A stretch of 64,000 nt of DNA from G965230065 sp965230065 (GCA_965230065.1 OZ245942.1:7130001-7194000); one strand, 5' to 3'; positions 25,544 through 34,852 are shown, counted from the first letter of the stretch. Numbers and translations are program-made. Notes: generated from the sequence alone by a model not told the origin.

Positions 25544-26272
25544 CTACACAAAACTAATATCCCCTTCATTAATACCCGGCAGGCCTTTGAGCTTGAGGTA
25601 TACCTGGGCCAGCACGGCTACGTCCTGCCGGCAGTCGTTGATGATTTTTTGGAGGTCTTTTTCTTCGTAATACACTTTGTTTACCTCATTGCCTTCTACT
25701 TTTACTTCCTCCCGCATGTCAATGTCAAAGAGGGCAGCCAGCAGGTCCAGGGAAGTGTAGTTTTTGCGGTCGCCGTACTTCCACATTTCCATGGTATCCA
25801 GGTGGGGCACCTGCCAGGCTTTTTTGCCACTCAGGTCCAGGGCATTGGGCAGCGAAATGCCATGCACCACCATGCGGCGGCAGAGGTAAGGGAAGTCAAA
25901 CTCCTTCCCGTTGTGGGCGCACAGATGCAGGTATTTGGAGTTGTATTTCTCTACCAGTTCTTTGAAGTCCAGCAATACATCTTTCTCATCATCCCCCGCA
26001 AAGCTTTTGATGCGCATGCTGATTCCGTCATGTTCGCTTATGCGCAAAAAACCGGCAGCTATGACGATTACCTTGCCAAATTCCGCATATACACCCGCTT
26101 TATCAAAGTACAAGTCAGCAGCAGCTACCTCCTTTTCGCTAGCAAGGTATTGCATTTTTTTGTCCCAGGCTTTTTGCATAGGCGCTGAGAGCGCGGCATA
26201 ATCAGCTTCCGCAGAAATGGTTTCTATGTCAATAAACAGAATGTCTTTAAGGTGTGGGTGGGTCTTCATCAT
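25544..26272 (-). CDS. 3'-5' exonuclease, DnaQ/PolB-like (DEDD) fold
   Basis: A 242-residue ribonuclease-H-fold exonuclease of the predicted PolB-like 3'-5' exonuclease type. The DEDD motifs are FIDIET (Exo I, D and E near residues 14-16), CAHNGKEFDFPYL (Exo II Asp) and INDCRQDVAVLAQVYLKL (Exo III Asp, DEDDy-like spacing). It is cytoplasmic, a stand-alone nuclease that would trim DNA or RNA 3' ends. ATG at 26272 or 26269. A 246-residue reading frame on the opposite strand is a shadow. No polymerase gene is near. Confidence 0.8.
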   Translation of the reverse strand: MMKTHPHLKDILFIDIETISAEADYAALSAPMQKAWDKKMQYLASEKEVAAADLYFDKAGVYAEFGKVIVIAAGFLRISEHDGISMRIKSFAGDDEKDVLLDFKELVEKYNSKYLHLCAHNGKEFDFPYLCRRMVVHGISLPNALDLSGKKAWQVPHLDTMEMWKYGDRKNYTSLDLLAALFDIDMREEVKVEGNEVNKVYYEEKDLQKIINDCRQDVAVLAQVYLKLKGLPGINEGDISFV

Positions 26273-26397
26273 GCTTTTGGGTTAGTTGAAAACAGTTATA
26301 CTTTAAATTTAACCATAAAAAATCCAAAGTGGAAAATCACAAAGATAAGAGACAGATTAAAATACTTATTAATAGCTTATTACAAAAGGATAAGCAA

Positions 26398-26589
26398 CCG
26401 GAGAGCGGACTTCCAAGTCCGCTTATGGTTAGGCGGACTAGAAGTGTGTTGCGTAAAAAGCAATATTGTCCATCGGTCTGGGCGACCCCGTCAGACCGCT
26501 CTTGTGCTTCTGAAAGCGGTTCGCCGCAGCGATAGCGAGCGGTCTGACCGATTCCGTATAATGGACGGGCTGAGAAGCCCGCCCTCCGG
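26398..26589. mobile_element. 192-bp nested palindrome with 15-bp terminal inverted repeats (MITE/REP-like)
   Basis: The ends CCGGAGAGCGGACTT (26398-26412) and AAGCCCGCCCTCCGG (26575-26589) are inverted copies with 13 of 15 matches. Each end carries its own hairpin (AGCGGACTT/AAGTCCGCT at 26404-26423 and CGGGCT-gaga-AGCCCG near 26566-26581). Inside, CGTCAGACCGCTC pairs with GAGCGGTCTGAC-G, and GTCCAT pairs with ATGGAC. The element is GC-rich in an AT-rich spacer and ends only 14 bp from the stop of the CDF-like gene. No target duplication is visible, and no ORF is inside. The rest of the 26273-26603 gap is AT-rich and unremarkable. Confidence 0.55.
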
Positions 26590-26603
26590 ACTGCGGTGCG
26601 GGC

Positions 26604-27260
26604 TTAGTCACAGCCACATGCGCAGTCATGGATGCCTTTGGCTTTTTCAAAAGATTCTTTCCCTTCCTTAACAGAAAAATAGATGATGCCCAAAGTACCC
26701 AGAATATCAATAAAACCAATCTGAAAAAGGGCATACAGTCCGGTGGCGGCCAGCAATACTACTGACATATACACGCACACCAGATTACAATTGGCATCGG
26801 CGATGAGGGGGGCAGAGTTCAGCTTTTTCCCTACCGCTTTTTTCGCCCACACCAGCAGCCACATGCTCAGGATAGAAACAGAGGAGATGATGATACCGGC
26901 CGTAGTGGATGTAGGCGGGTTTTGCATAATTAACTTAATTACCGCGGAAATGCCCAAAACTACCGCCAACCCATAAAAACACCAGCCTGTAACCCTGAGG
27001 GCCGATATTTCAAAGCCACTTTTTTCGCTTTCCGGGTATTTTTTCATGCGGTAAATCATTACGCAAATGCCCAGGGCAGAAATGGTTTCAATAAAACTGT
27101 CGGCTCCAAACCCGGCCAGGGAGAGCACTTCGTCTTTTACACCAAAATATATGGAAATTATCCCTTCTGCCAAATTGTATAAAACTGTAAAAATTGCCAG
27201 CCAAAGGGCATAATTCAGTAATTTTTCTTCTGTCCTTGCTTTACTTTGAATAGTTTTCAT
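26604..27260 (-). CDS. CDF-like cation transporter without cytoplasmic domain, Cys-rich tail
   Basis: A 218-residue, six-helix membrane protein resembling the transmembrane part of cation diffusion facilitators. The first helices carry AEGIISIYFGVKDEVLSLAG and FGADSFIETISALGICVMIY (acidic D/E positions in helix 2) and a later helix carries LIADANCNLVCVYMSVVLLA. The usual C-terminal cytoplasmic dimerisation domain is missing. Instead the protein ends HDCACGCD, a short motif with three Cys and one His fit to bind a soft metal. The likely job is heavy-metal export or sensing, unproven. Start ATG at 27260. Confidence 0.7.
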   Translation of the reverse strand: MKTIQSKARTEEKLLNYALWLAIFTVLYNLAEGIISIYFGVKDEVLSLAGFGADSFIETISALGICVMIYRMKKYPESEKSGFEISALRVTGWCFYGLAVVLGISAVIKLIMQNPPTSTTAGIIISSVSILSMWLLVWAKKAVGKKLNSAPLIADANCNLVCVYMSVVLLAATGLYALFQIGFIDILGTLGIIYFSVKEGKESFEKAKGIHDCACGCD

Positions 27261-27309
27261 TGTATATACGCTCTTTCAACAAACTACAAATTAGAAAAAA
27301 ATTATCCTA

Positions 27310-28380
27310 ATGGAAGAATTTATCACTTTTACTGACAATCTCAATCCATTATTAGCAGACCTAATCATCATTACGGGCAGTATTGTGTTGGGGTTAGTGA
27401 TCAGGTTCTTAATATCCCGCTCCATCCGGTTATATAACCGGAAACACCCTTCCACTTTCTTCACCTCTGTTACCCACCACCTGCACAAGCCAGCTCAACT
27501 TTTATTTCCCTTGCTGGTACTCTCTTTCACTGCCCCACTGCTCATTCTGGAAGAAGGGATTGCCGATGCCTACAAGTTAATCATCCGCATTGGTGTAATT
27601 GTCGCCATTGCCTGGTTGCTCATTCAGGCCTTTAATGTGTTGAAAGACGTGGTGGTAGAGCAGTATAAAATGACGGAAGGAGACAACCTGGAGAGCCGTA
27701 AAATAAGAACGCAGTTGCAATATATCCGGCAAACTTCCATCGTCATCATCGGACTTATTGCCATGGCGGCTATTTTGTTAAATTTTGAAAGCGTGAGAAA
27801 TATCGGGGCAGGTTTGCTCACTTCGGCAGGAGTGGCAGGTATTATCATCGGTTTTGCCGCCCAAAAGACCATCGCCAATTTGCTGGCGGGTTTTCAGATT
27901 GCCTTTACCCAACCCATCCGTTACGATGATGTGGTGATTGTAGAAGGTGAGTGGGGCAAAATTGAGGAAATTACCCTCACCTATGTGGTGGTGCGCATCT
28001 GGGATTTGCGCAGGCTGGTGGTGCCCATTAACTATTTTATCGAAAAACCGTTCCAAAACTGGACCCGCACCTCTGCCGATATTTTGGGCACGGTTTTCAT
28101 TTATGTAGATTACAATATTCCTGTAGATGAAATACGGCAAAAACTGACACAAATTCTGGAATCGCACGAACTTTGGGACAAAAAAGTAAACGTATTGCAG
28201 GTAACCAATACAGATAATAAAACCATGGAGCTGCGTGCGCTGATGAGTGCCAAAGATGCTTCGGATGCCTTTACACTCCGCTGCGACGTTCGTGAAAAAC
28301 TACTTGGTTTTGTGCAGGAAAACTACCCGGACAGCCTGCCGAAAATCAGGGCGGAAATGGGTGAAATTGAAGAAAAGTGA
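27310..28380 (+). CDS. MscS-family mechanosensitive channel
   Basis: A 356-residue inner-membrane channel. There are four helices in the first 180 residues. The pore-lining helix and beta domain form the MscS signature (NIGAGLLTSAGVAGIIIGFA followed by AQKTIANLLAGFQIAFTQPI, then YDDVVIVEGEWGKIEEITLT and the NYFIEKPFQNWTR segment). The C-terminal alpha/beta domain is short. Such channels release solutes on hypo-osmotic shock. Divergent from the CDF-like gene (50-bp spacer). Start ATG at 27310. Confidence 0.9.
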   Translation: MEEFITFTDNLNPLLADLIIITGSIVLGLVIRFLISRSIRLYNRKHPSTFFTSVTHHLHKPAQLLFPLLVLSFTAPLLILEEGIADAYKLIIRIGVIVAIAWLLIQAFNVLKDVVVEQYKMTEGDNLESRKIRTQLQYIRQTSIVIIGLIAMAAILLNFESVRNIGAGLLTSAGVAGIIIGFAAQKTIANLLAGFQIAFTQPIRYDDVVIVEGEWGKIEEITLTYVVVRIWDLRRLVVPINYFIEKPFQNWTRTSADILGTVFIYVDYNIPVDEIRQKLTQILESHELWDKKVNVLQVTNTDNKTMELRALMSAKDASDAFTLRCDVREKLLGFVQENYPDSLPKIRAEMGEIEEK

Positions 28381-28425
28381 ATTTTGTAGCATGTTTTAAC
28401 GTAGGTAAATTATATCATCCTACTT

Positions 28426-28493
28426 CGTTATTCGTTATACGTTATTGGTTATTAGCCAAAGAAGCATAATAACCAGTATCGCATAACTTTTAA
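28426..28493. repeat. Word-repeat palindrome F
   Basis: The words CGTTATTCGTTATACGTTAT and TGGTTATTAGCC in tandem (28426-28457) are followed by inverted copies AATAACCAGTAT and CGCATAAC (28468-28487). It lies between the MscS stop and the start of the 1469-residue protein, both on the plus strand. Same architecture as element C, different word. Confidence 0.5.
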
Positions 28494-28572
28494 CTATACT
28501 TTTTTATGATGAGAACCTCAGTGTTTTTCTTTATATTAGAATAGAAAATCCTGAAAAGGTTCATTTTTTTAT

Positions 28573-31500
28573 ATGAAAACGGGAACGGAAATAAAGAAAA
28601 GAAAGAAAGCGCCTCCGCTCTGGCCCATGCTCATGATGATTGTTTTCATCATCGTGGGGTCATTTGGCTACAGAGGGTTTAATTTCTATACCGACCGTTT
28701 GCTGGGGCAAATCCTGATGGATATTGTACAGCGGGAAACCGATAGTTTGTACACGATCTCCTACGATGAGGTAAGTTTCAACCTGATTAATGACAAGCTT
28801 ACGCTCACTAATTTTAGCCTAAACCTCGATTCCGGCACTGCACAAGACCCGGTTTCCCTGGCTGCCCTGGACAGGCGCAATCTTTATCAGGCCCAAATTC
28901 CGCAACTGGAAATACTCACCAACCGGCTTTGGGAAATATATTTCAAAAGAGAGCTGAAAATCAGAGGGTTAGAAATTGAGCAGCCGGCTGTCAATGTATA
29001 TAGTTTTCCTACAGAAGAAACCCCTGCAACGCTTTCATTTGAGGCAGGAAACCTGTACACCACAATTACACAATACCTGGAAGTATTTGAAATCGGGCAT
29101 TTTGAAATAAAGCAGGGCTCTTTCAATTTTCATAAACAAGATAAAGAGAAGCATACGCAATACAACATCTCGGATCTTTCTTTTGCACTAAAAAACTTTG
29201 CTTTGGATTCGGGCTGGGTGCAAGATAGCAGCAAGTTATTATTTGCGGAAGAAGTGATGCTCAATTTAAAAAACCAGAAGGTATACCTTCCTGATAGCAT
29301 TCATGTGCTTACCTTCGAGGATTTTGTCATTTCAACCAAACCGTCTGAAATCGTCTTTTCTAACCTTCGTTTACAACCCCGCCCCGATACGGCTAATGTA
29401 CAAATTAGCAACAACAGACTTAATATTTATGATATCCGGCTACCGGAACTTACCATCAAAGGGGTAGATTTTGCCAAAGCTTATTATGAAAACACACTGA
29501 GCATTGAAGGGATTTTTATTAATAATTCTCACTTTGATATTGATGAAAAGAAAATAGACCCTGCCCAGGTGGCAGACTCAATCAAAAGCGAAAAAAATGA
29601 CCTGAGAAGTATCGTTACCTTCTTCTTTGATAAAATTTTAGTAGACCACTTCAATCTGGATAGCGCCCTGTTTCAAGTTAACCTGGAAGTAGGCAACAGA
29701 CAACAAATGTTTGCCATTGACAATGTATCTATGGACATCAGGAAGCTGAATGTAGATACCACCACCGCCCAATATAGATTTGATGATAATTTTACCTATT
29801 TTGAAGATATTGACATACGCGTGGATAATTATATTTTTCACCTCCCCGATAGCATTCACACCCTGCGGGTAAAAGAATTTAACCTCTCTACTGAAAAGTC
29901 GCAGATATTTTTAGACAGCGTAACGTATACTTCCAAATATACCCCGGAAGATTTTCGTTATTCGTCCAGCAAGCCCGGACTATACAATATTGTTGTACCC
30001 AACCTGGTACTCACAGAAGTAGACATCAATAAAGTATTGGACCAGCAGCGGGTAGTGGTAGGGCATCTCAATATGCAAAACCCTGATATCCAATTATTTA
30101 CCCACAGTTCAGGTAAAAAAGCGGCTGTTCAGCCAGATTCACTCTATGTAATTCTTACCGATATTCTCAGCTCCATAGAAATCAGTAATTTTATGCTGGA
30201 AGACGGAGGTTTCAAACTTTCAGAAACCAGCAGTGACGGGCTCACCCAGGTTACATTCAATCACATAGATGTAAATACGCTTAACTTACAAATTGACAGT
30301 GCAACCTACCTGTATACCGACCAGTTACTGGATGCTGATAACCTAAATATTCGATTTGCCAATTGCTATTTCCGCCTGCCCGGGGCGCAGTATACCCTTA
30401 CTACCGATGTCGGGTATTTGCTGGGCAGGAATGTACGGCAATTGCACCTGGAAAAGGTGCGTTTGCAGCCGTTCGCTAATGGTTTTGATGACAGAACAGC
30501 ACAGATTGATTTATATGCAGACACGGTGCTTTTAGAAAATACCAATTTACGGCAAATGCTTAACGAGCAGGTATACATGTTTGAAAATATACATCTGGGC
30601 AATCCTGATTTAAAAATATTTTTAAAGCAACACGATAAAGATACTATTGACACAAAGCAAGTTGACACAAAAAAGCTGCCTTTTTTGTTAGCGCAATACA
30701 TCGATGTGACAAACGGAAAGCTTCAATTTTTCATTGACAGCCTGCTCTCGCATTCCCTGGATAGCACTTACGCCCAACTTACAGACTTTGAATTTGATGC
30801 AAAAAAAATAGGAACTCCACAAAATGTGTTGCATTTGTCTAACCTGAGATTATCAGGGAGCAATTACGAATACCACTTTCCTGATAGCATTCACGTGCTT
30901 ACCATAGATGACTTATTCAGTTCCTCTCCTGACTCCAACGCTTATATTACAAATCTGTCCATCCGCCCGAAAGTCGCTGGTGATACGATAACAAATCAAA
31001 ATTTGATTGACATTGCTGTTCCGGTTATTGACCTGGAAGGGCACGATTTGTATGGCAGCTTAACCGAAGGCAATTTGAATGTACAAAAACTAAATGCTGA
31101 ACAACCGAAAATAAACCTGGTACTTGCCGCAGCCAAAAACGAAGCCCCTTTTCGGCTGGAAGACCTGCCACAAATCATCGCCCCTGTATGGAAATCAACA
31201 AATATCGAGGTGTTTGCCCTGGAAAACGCAAGTGTAGATATTACCCAAAAGACAGAAAATGGCGATCATCATTTTATTGTGGATGATGTATCTTTACAAC
31301 TGAATAACCTTTCCCTGGATTCAGCAGCACAGTTGGATAATGAACATTTTCTTTTTGCGGATAATTTTGAGATGGAACTGAACAATTATGCCCACAACCT
31401 GGCCGGGAAAACTGATACTGTACATGTAGAAAAAGCCAGTTGGAATAATAACCTTTTTAATGCAAAAGAGGTATTTATCTCGAATACGAAAAGGGGGGAA

Positions 31501-32982
31501 AGTGCAGCGCAACAAAATGTGAACTATGTTGTATCCATTCCATCCCTCTCATTAAACGGTGTACACTGGCATGATGCTTATGCGCATCGTCGCATCAACT
31601 GGCATGATGTACAATTAGACTCACCTCAAATATTCATAGAAACGCGTCAGACAGATACCCCTCAGTCTTTCCGTTTTCCCGAAACCTATCCTTTTGACCC
31701 AAAGAAATTAGCCTCTATCGCTTTAAACACCTTGGAAATGCAAAATGCCACAATTCATGTAAAGGTGCATAACGATAGCCTTCCATTGCAACATACATTA
31801 GAAAATTCGGCCATTTTTCTGGAAAACCTGTATATGGACAGCACAGTATACAGCCAGCCTGGCAATCTTCTTTTTACCGATAACCTTCGTTTCCAAACCG
31901 AAGATATACGGATTATGTTACCCGACAGCCTGCAAATTTTAGAACTGGGCAAAGTTGGTTTCATCACCCAAGATTCTACCCTTTTTGCCAATAATATCAA
32001 GCTTATTCCCAGATATGAAAAAACGGCCCTGGCACCACAGGTAGGGTATCAGAAAGGGTGGGTACGGCTGGAAAGTGACTCGGCTTTTCTGAAAGGTGTA
32101 AATTTTTACGATTTGCTGTATAAGCAGAAAATAATTGCCCAAAAGCTGGGAATCAATGACTTTACGATTAGTACATATAAAGACAAAAATTACCTGTTGC
32201 CAGATACCATACAACAACCTACAGTCCGTGAGCTAATCATGGATATTCCTTATTACATAAAATTAGATACGCTTGATTTGCAACAGGGCTTTGTGGATGT
32301 TGAGCTATTGGCTGAAAATGGTGAAATTCCGGGCCGTATCTTCTTTAGTAACCTCCAAGCCCAGGCCTACAACATTACCAACGATTCAATATTAATTCAA
32401 AATAACCCTAACCTTACCCTGGCAGCCAGCGCCCAGGTAATGGAAGAGGCACCCCTGCAGGCGTACTTCACATTTGATATGCTCAGTGATGATGGAAGCC
32501 ATGATTATTCTGCCCACCTTGGCAGCATGAATATGCAGCAATTCAACCCAATTTTGGAGCCCACCGCTTTGGTAAAAATAAGGCGTGGCCAAATTGACAC
32601 TTTGAACATGCGGGTGAGGGCAAATAAACATTATGCTATCGGCAACATGGAATTTTTATATGACAAGTTACGCATTTCCATTCTTGACCGAAACAAGGAT
32701 ACCATTCCTGCCGACAAAGGTTTTGTATCATTTTTTGCCAACACTTTTATTGTCAATACCAGCAACCCCAGCCTTTTCATCACAAGAGAAGGGGAAATTT
32801 ATGCTGAAAGAGACCTTCGAAAGGCAATGTTTGATCATTGGGCACGAAGTTCGCTTTCAGGTATTATCAGTAGTATTGGCTCGAGCAGGACAAAAAAGAA
32901 ATTAAAAAAAGCGCAACACGATGCCCTGAAAGAACAAATACAGGTGCTGAAAGAGAAGCAGGAGCATGGTGAGAATAAGTAA
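28573..32982 (+). CDS. Giant AsmA/TamB-like envelope protein with six ~175-residue repeats
   Basis: A 1469-residue protein anchored by one N-terminal helix (about residues 16-35) with the rest predicted beta-rich and periplasmic. Anchor motifs recur at regular distances: LPDSIH at residue 239, LPDSIH at 424, RLPGAQ at 601, FPDSIH at 769, an aberrant copy near 942 and LPDSLQ at 1116. Each copy is followed by a Ser/Asp-rich strand (for example STKPSEIVFSNLRLQPR). This gives a period of 168-185 residues. The last 40 residues are a charged helix. Architecture and start (MMIVFIIVGSFGYRGFNFYT) fit the AsmA-like lipid-bridge group, but no single family match is certain. The stop is 8 bp before the alkB start, so the two are one operon. 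Confidence 0.65.
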   Translation: MKTGTEIKKRKKAPPLWPMLMMIVFIIVGSFGYRGFNFYTDRLLGQILMDIVQRETDSLYTISYDEVSFNLINDKLTLTNFSLNLDSGTAQDPVSLAALDRRNLYQAQIPQLEILTNRLWEIYFKRELKIRGLEIEQPAVNVYSFPTEETPATLSFEAGNLYTTITQYLEVFEIGHFEIKQGSFNFHKQDKEKHTQYNISDLSFALKNFALDSGWVQDSSKLLFAEEVMLNLKNQKVYLPDSIHVLTFEDFVISTKPSEIVFSNLRLQPRPDTANVQISNNRLNIYDIRLPELTIKGVDFAKAYYENTLSIEGIFINNSHFDIDEKKIDPAQVADSIKSEKNDLRSIVTFFFDKILVDHFNLDSALFQVNLEVGNRQQMFAIDNVSMDIRKLNVDTTTAQYRFDDNFTYFEDIDIRVDNYIFHLPDSIHTLRVKEFNLSTEKSQIFLDSVTYTSKYTPEDFRYSSSKPGLYNIVVPNLVLTEVDINKVLDQQRVVVGHLNMQNPDIQLFTHSSGKKAAVQPDSLYVILTDILSSIEISNFMLEDGGFKLSETSSDGLTQVTFNHIDVNTLNLQIDSATYLYTDQLLDADNLNIRFANCYFRLPGAQYTLTTDVGYLLGRNVRQLHLEKVRLQPFANGFDDRTAQIDLYADTVLLENTNLRQMLNEQVYMFENIHLGNPDLKIFLKQHDKDTIDTKQVDTKKLPFLLAQYIDVTNGKLQFFIDSLLSHSLDSTYAQLTDFEFDAKKIGTPQNVLHLSNLRLSGSNYEYHFPDSIHVLTIDDLFSSSPDSNAYITNLSIRPKVAGDTITNQNLIDIAVPVIDLEGHDLYGSLTEGNLNVQKLNAEQPKINLVLAAAKNEAPFRLEDLPQIIAPVWKSTNIEVFALENASVDITQKTENGDHHFIVDDVSLQLNNLSLDSAAQLDNEHFLFADNFEMELNNYAHNLAGKTDTVHVEKASWNNNLFNAKEVFISNTKRGESAAQQNVNYVVSIPSLSLNGVHWHDAYAHRRINWHDVQLDSPQIFIETRQTDTPQSFRFPETYPFDPKKLASIALNTLEMQNATIHVKVHNDSLPLQHTLENSAIFLENLYMDSTVYSQPGNLLFTDNLRFQTEDIRIMLPDSLQILELGKVGFITQDSTLFANNIKLIPRYEKTALAPQVGYQKGWVRLESDSAFLKGVNFYDLLYKQKIIAQKLGINDFTISTYKDKNYLLPDTIQQPTVRELIMDIPYYIKLDTLDLQQGFVDVELLAENGEIPGRIFFSNLQAQAYNITNDSILIQNNPNLTLAASAQVMEEAPLQAYFTFDMLSDDGSHDYSAHLGSMNMQQFNPILEPTALVKIRRGQIDTLNMRVRANKHYAIGNMEFLYDKLRISILDRNKDTIPADKGFVSFFANTFIVNTSNPSLFITREGEIYAERDLRKAMFDHWARSSLSGIISSIGSSRTKKKLKKAQHDALKEQIQVLKEKQEHGENK

Positions 32983-32990
32983 TACAACAG

Positions 32991-34064
32991 GTGGAAGAGA
33001 TGGAGCAGGCAAGCAAAACTGAAAAAATACCACAAGAGACCAAGTTGCAGGGAGTATATGTCTTCAAATATCTACTCAGTTTACTCCCGGCAGTTGTTGC
33101 TATTAGTGGAAATCTACTGGGAGGATATTTTACCCTGGGTAACATCATTTTTACTTTTGGTATACTGGCCCTGGCCGATCTGTTTTTTGCAGAAGATAAG
33201 CGAGAGAATATTCCAATAGATGACACCGTACCCAATCTGATTTTACTCATATCGGTATTGCTGCATACTTTATGTGTGGGAAGTCTGTTGTTTAGTGTTA
33301 GTTCAGGAATTGTTACCGGTAAATTTGTTTGGCTTGCAGCTATTTCTACCGGCTTGTGCAGCGGCTCCATGGGTATTGACTCTGCCCATGAACTCATCCA
33401 CCGAAAGAAACGATGGATGCAAAACCTGGGAATATGGAACTTGTTTCTGGCCAATTATGCGCATTTCTATACCGAACACCGCCTGGTACACCATGTAAAA
33501 GTAGGCACCAAGGAAGATCCTGCTACTGCCCGGTATGGAGAAACTTTGTATGCCTTTTTGTTGCGTACAATTCCTTCACAGTTATTCTCTGCCCTGCAGA
33601 CTGATGCCCGCATTCAGCGAAAAAAAGGGAGGCTGCCTTATGGCCCCCATAACTTTACAGTTCGGGCTTTGCTATTTCAAACAGCATTTATTTTGCTACT
33701 GTTTGCCCTGCCTGGTAGCACCGTTGCTCTGGCATATTTGCTACAAAGCTTCGTAGCTTTTTGTTTGCTTGAGTATATTAATTACATTGAGCACTACGGA
33801 CTCGTACGCTCAGCGGGTGAACGGGTAGGCAAGGCACACGCCTGGCAGTCAGATACCGTTACCAGCCGTTTTACGTTGTTTGAGCTTTCGCGCCACCCCG
33901 ACCACCACATCAGGGCCAATAAGCCTTATCATACCCTGCAATCGCATGAAGAAAGCCCACAGTTGCCTTTTGGGTATTATGGAATGTTTTACCTGGCCAT
34001 TGTGCCGCCATTGTTTTTTAATGTAATGCACAAACGCATTCATCAATATAACATGATGGGCTAA
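32991..34064 (+). CDS. alkB: Alkane 1-monooxygenase
   Basis: An integral-membrane non-haem di-iron hydroxylase that oxidises medium-chain alkanes or similar terminal methyl groups. All four signatures are present: HELIH (residues 133-137), EHRLVHH (162-168), NYIEHYGL (264-271) and RHPDHH (301-306). Six hydrophobic helices surround them. The frame opens with a GTG at 32991; the ATG at 33000 is an equally good start. It follows the AsmA-like gene by 8 bp. Rubredoxin and its reductase, the electron donors, are not in the window. Substrate range is not readable. Confidence 0.9.
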   Translation: MEEMEQASKTEKIPQETKLQGVYVFKYLLSLLPAVVAISGNLLGGYFTLGNIIFTFGILALADLFFAEDKRENIPIDDTVPNLILLISVLLHTLCVGSLLFSVSSGIVTGKFVWLAAISTGLCSGSMGIDSAHELIHRKKRWMQNLGIWNLFLANYAHFYTEHRLVHHVKVGTKEDPATARYGETLYAFLLRTIPSQLFSALQTDARIQRKKGRLPYGPHNFTVRALLFQTAFILLLFALPGSTVALAYLLQSFVAFCLLEYINYIEHYGLVRSAGERVGKAHAWQSDTVTSRFTLFELSRHPDHHIRANKPYHTLQSHEESPQLPFGYYGMFYLAIVPPLFFNVMHKRIHQYNMMG

Positions 34065-34215
34065 CTAAGTTGGAATACAGACAAAATGTCTTAAATAATA
34101 CCTCTTTCATCATATTTTATTGCCATTATGGCATCAAATATTAATATTGCCCGATCCTGGCAGATAATATGGGATGTACCTCCATCGTTTTCTATGTAAA
34201 GGCTAATGTCTGAGT

Positions 34216-34232
34216 TTGGCATTACTATTGTA
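34216..34232 (+). promoter_or_regulatory. Candidate sigma-54 promoter of the DUF4251 gene
   Basis: TTGGCATTACTATTGTA has the -24 TGGCA and, 12 bp on, a TTG(T)A in place of TTGCA. The predicted start point, near 34243, leaves a 28-nt leader before the ATG at 34271, close to the 31 nt found for the DUF2383 gene. The -12 C is replaced by T, which lowers confidence. Confidence 0.35.
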
Positions 34233-34270
34233 CTTTTATTATTATTTAGATTAATTAAAAATTAATAGCT

Positions 34271-34831
34271 ATGAAAAAGATCATATTCATGATGACTGCT
34301 TTATTAATAGCGGCATCAATAAACATAAGCAATGCGCAATCTGTAGAAGATAATACAGCGCAAGAAGAAAAACTGAGTAAAAAAGAGCGAAAAGCTTTGG
34401 AAAAAGCTGAAATGAAGAAAAAGCTGATTGCCCTGGTAGAAGACCAGTCTTTTGTACTGCAAGCCGATGCCCTGTACGATCGGTACAGAAACCGTTATAA
34501 CGCGACAGCCAATAATTTCATTATGTTTGAGGGAGACCGTATGGTATTACAAACCTCATTTCCCGGAGGCATAGGTTACAATGGCCTCGGCGGAGTAACA
34601 TTAGATGGAAGAGTGATAGACTATGATATAAAAACCCCGAAAAACAAATCGATTTCTATCACCGCCCAGGTGAGCGGAACCCTTTTCGGGCATGGAACCC
34701 TTACGATGAATATTGGCAGCTCAGGTTATGCTGATGCTACATTTTCTGACAACTGGGGCAACCGCATCTCATTCTCAGGCCGTATTGAAGGGCTTGATGA
34801 CTCTTATGTGTATGAAGGAATGAGTATTTAA
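34271..34831 (+). CDS. Secreted DUF4251 protein
   Basis: A 186-residue protein with a signal peptide (residues 1-22, ending SNAQ), a charged helical linker (KLSKKERKALEKAEMKKKLI) and a beta-rich DUF4251 domain (about residues 65-185: FVLQADALYDRYRNRYN, then FIMFEGDRMVLQTSFPGGIG, and a Gly-rich second half). It is a Bacteroidota periplasmic family of unknown function. It is convergent with the last T6SS gene, 51 bp away. Confidence 0.8.
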   Translation: MKKIIFMMTALLIAASINISNAQSVEDNTAQEEKLSKKERKALEKAEMKKKLIALVEDQSFVLQADALYDRYRNRYNATANNFIMFEGDRMVLQTSFPGGIGYNGLGGVTLDGRVIDYDIKTPKNKSISITAQVSGTLFGHGTLTMNIGSSGYADATFSDNWGNRISFSGRIEGLDDSYVYEGMSI

Positions 34832-34852
34832 TAGTTTGTCAATATGGTGGTA

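Noticed and set aside
25448..26188. 246-residue plus-strand ORF opposite the DnaQ-like exonuclease
   Set aside because: The minus-strand frame has all DEDD motifs; the plus-strand frame is hydrophobic noise from the complementary codons.
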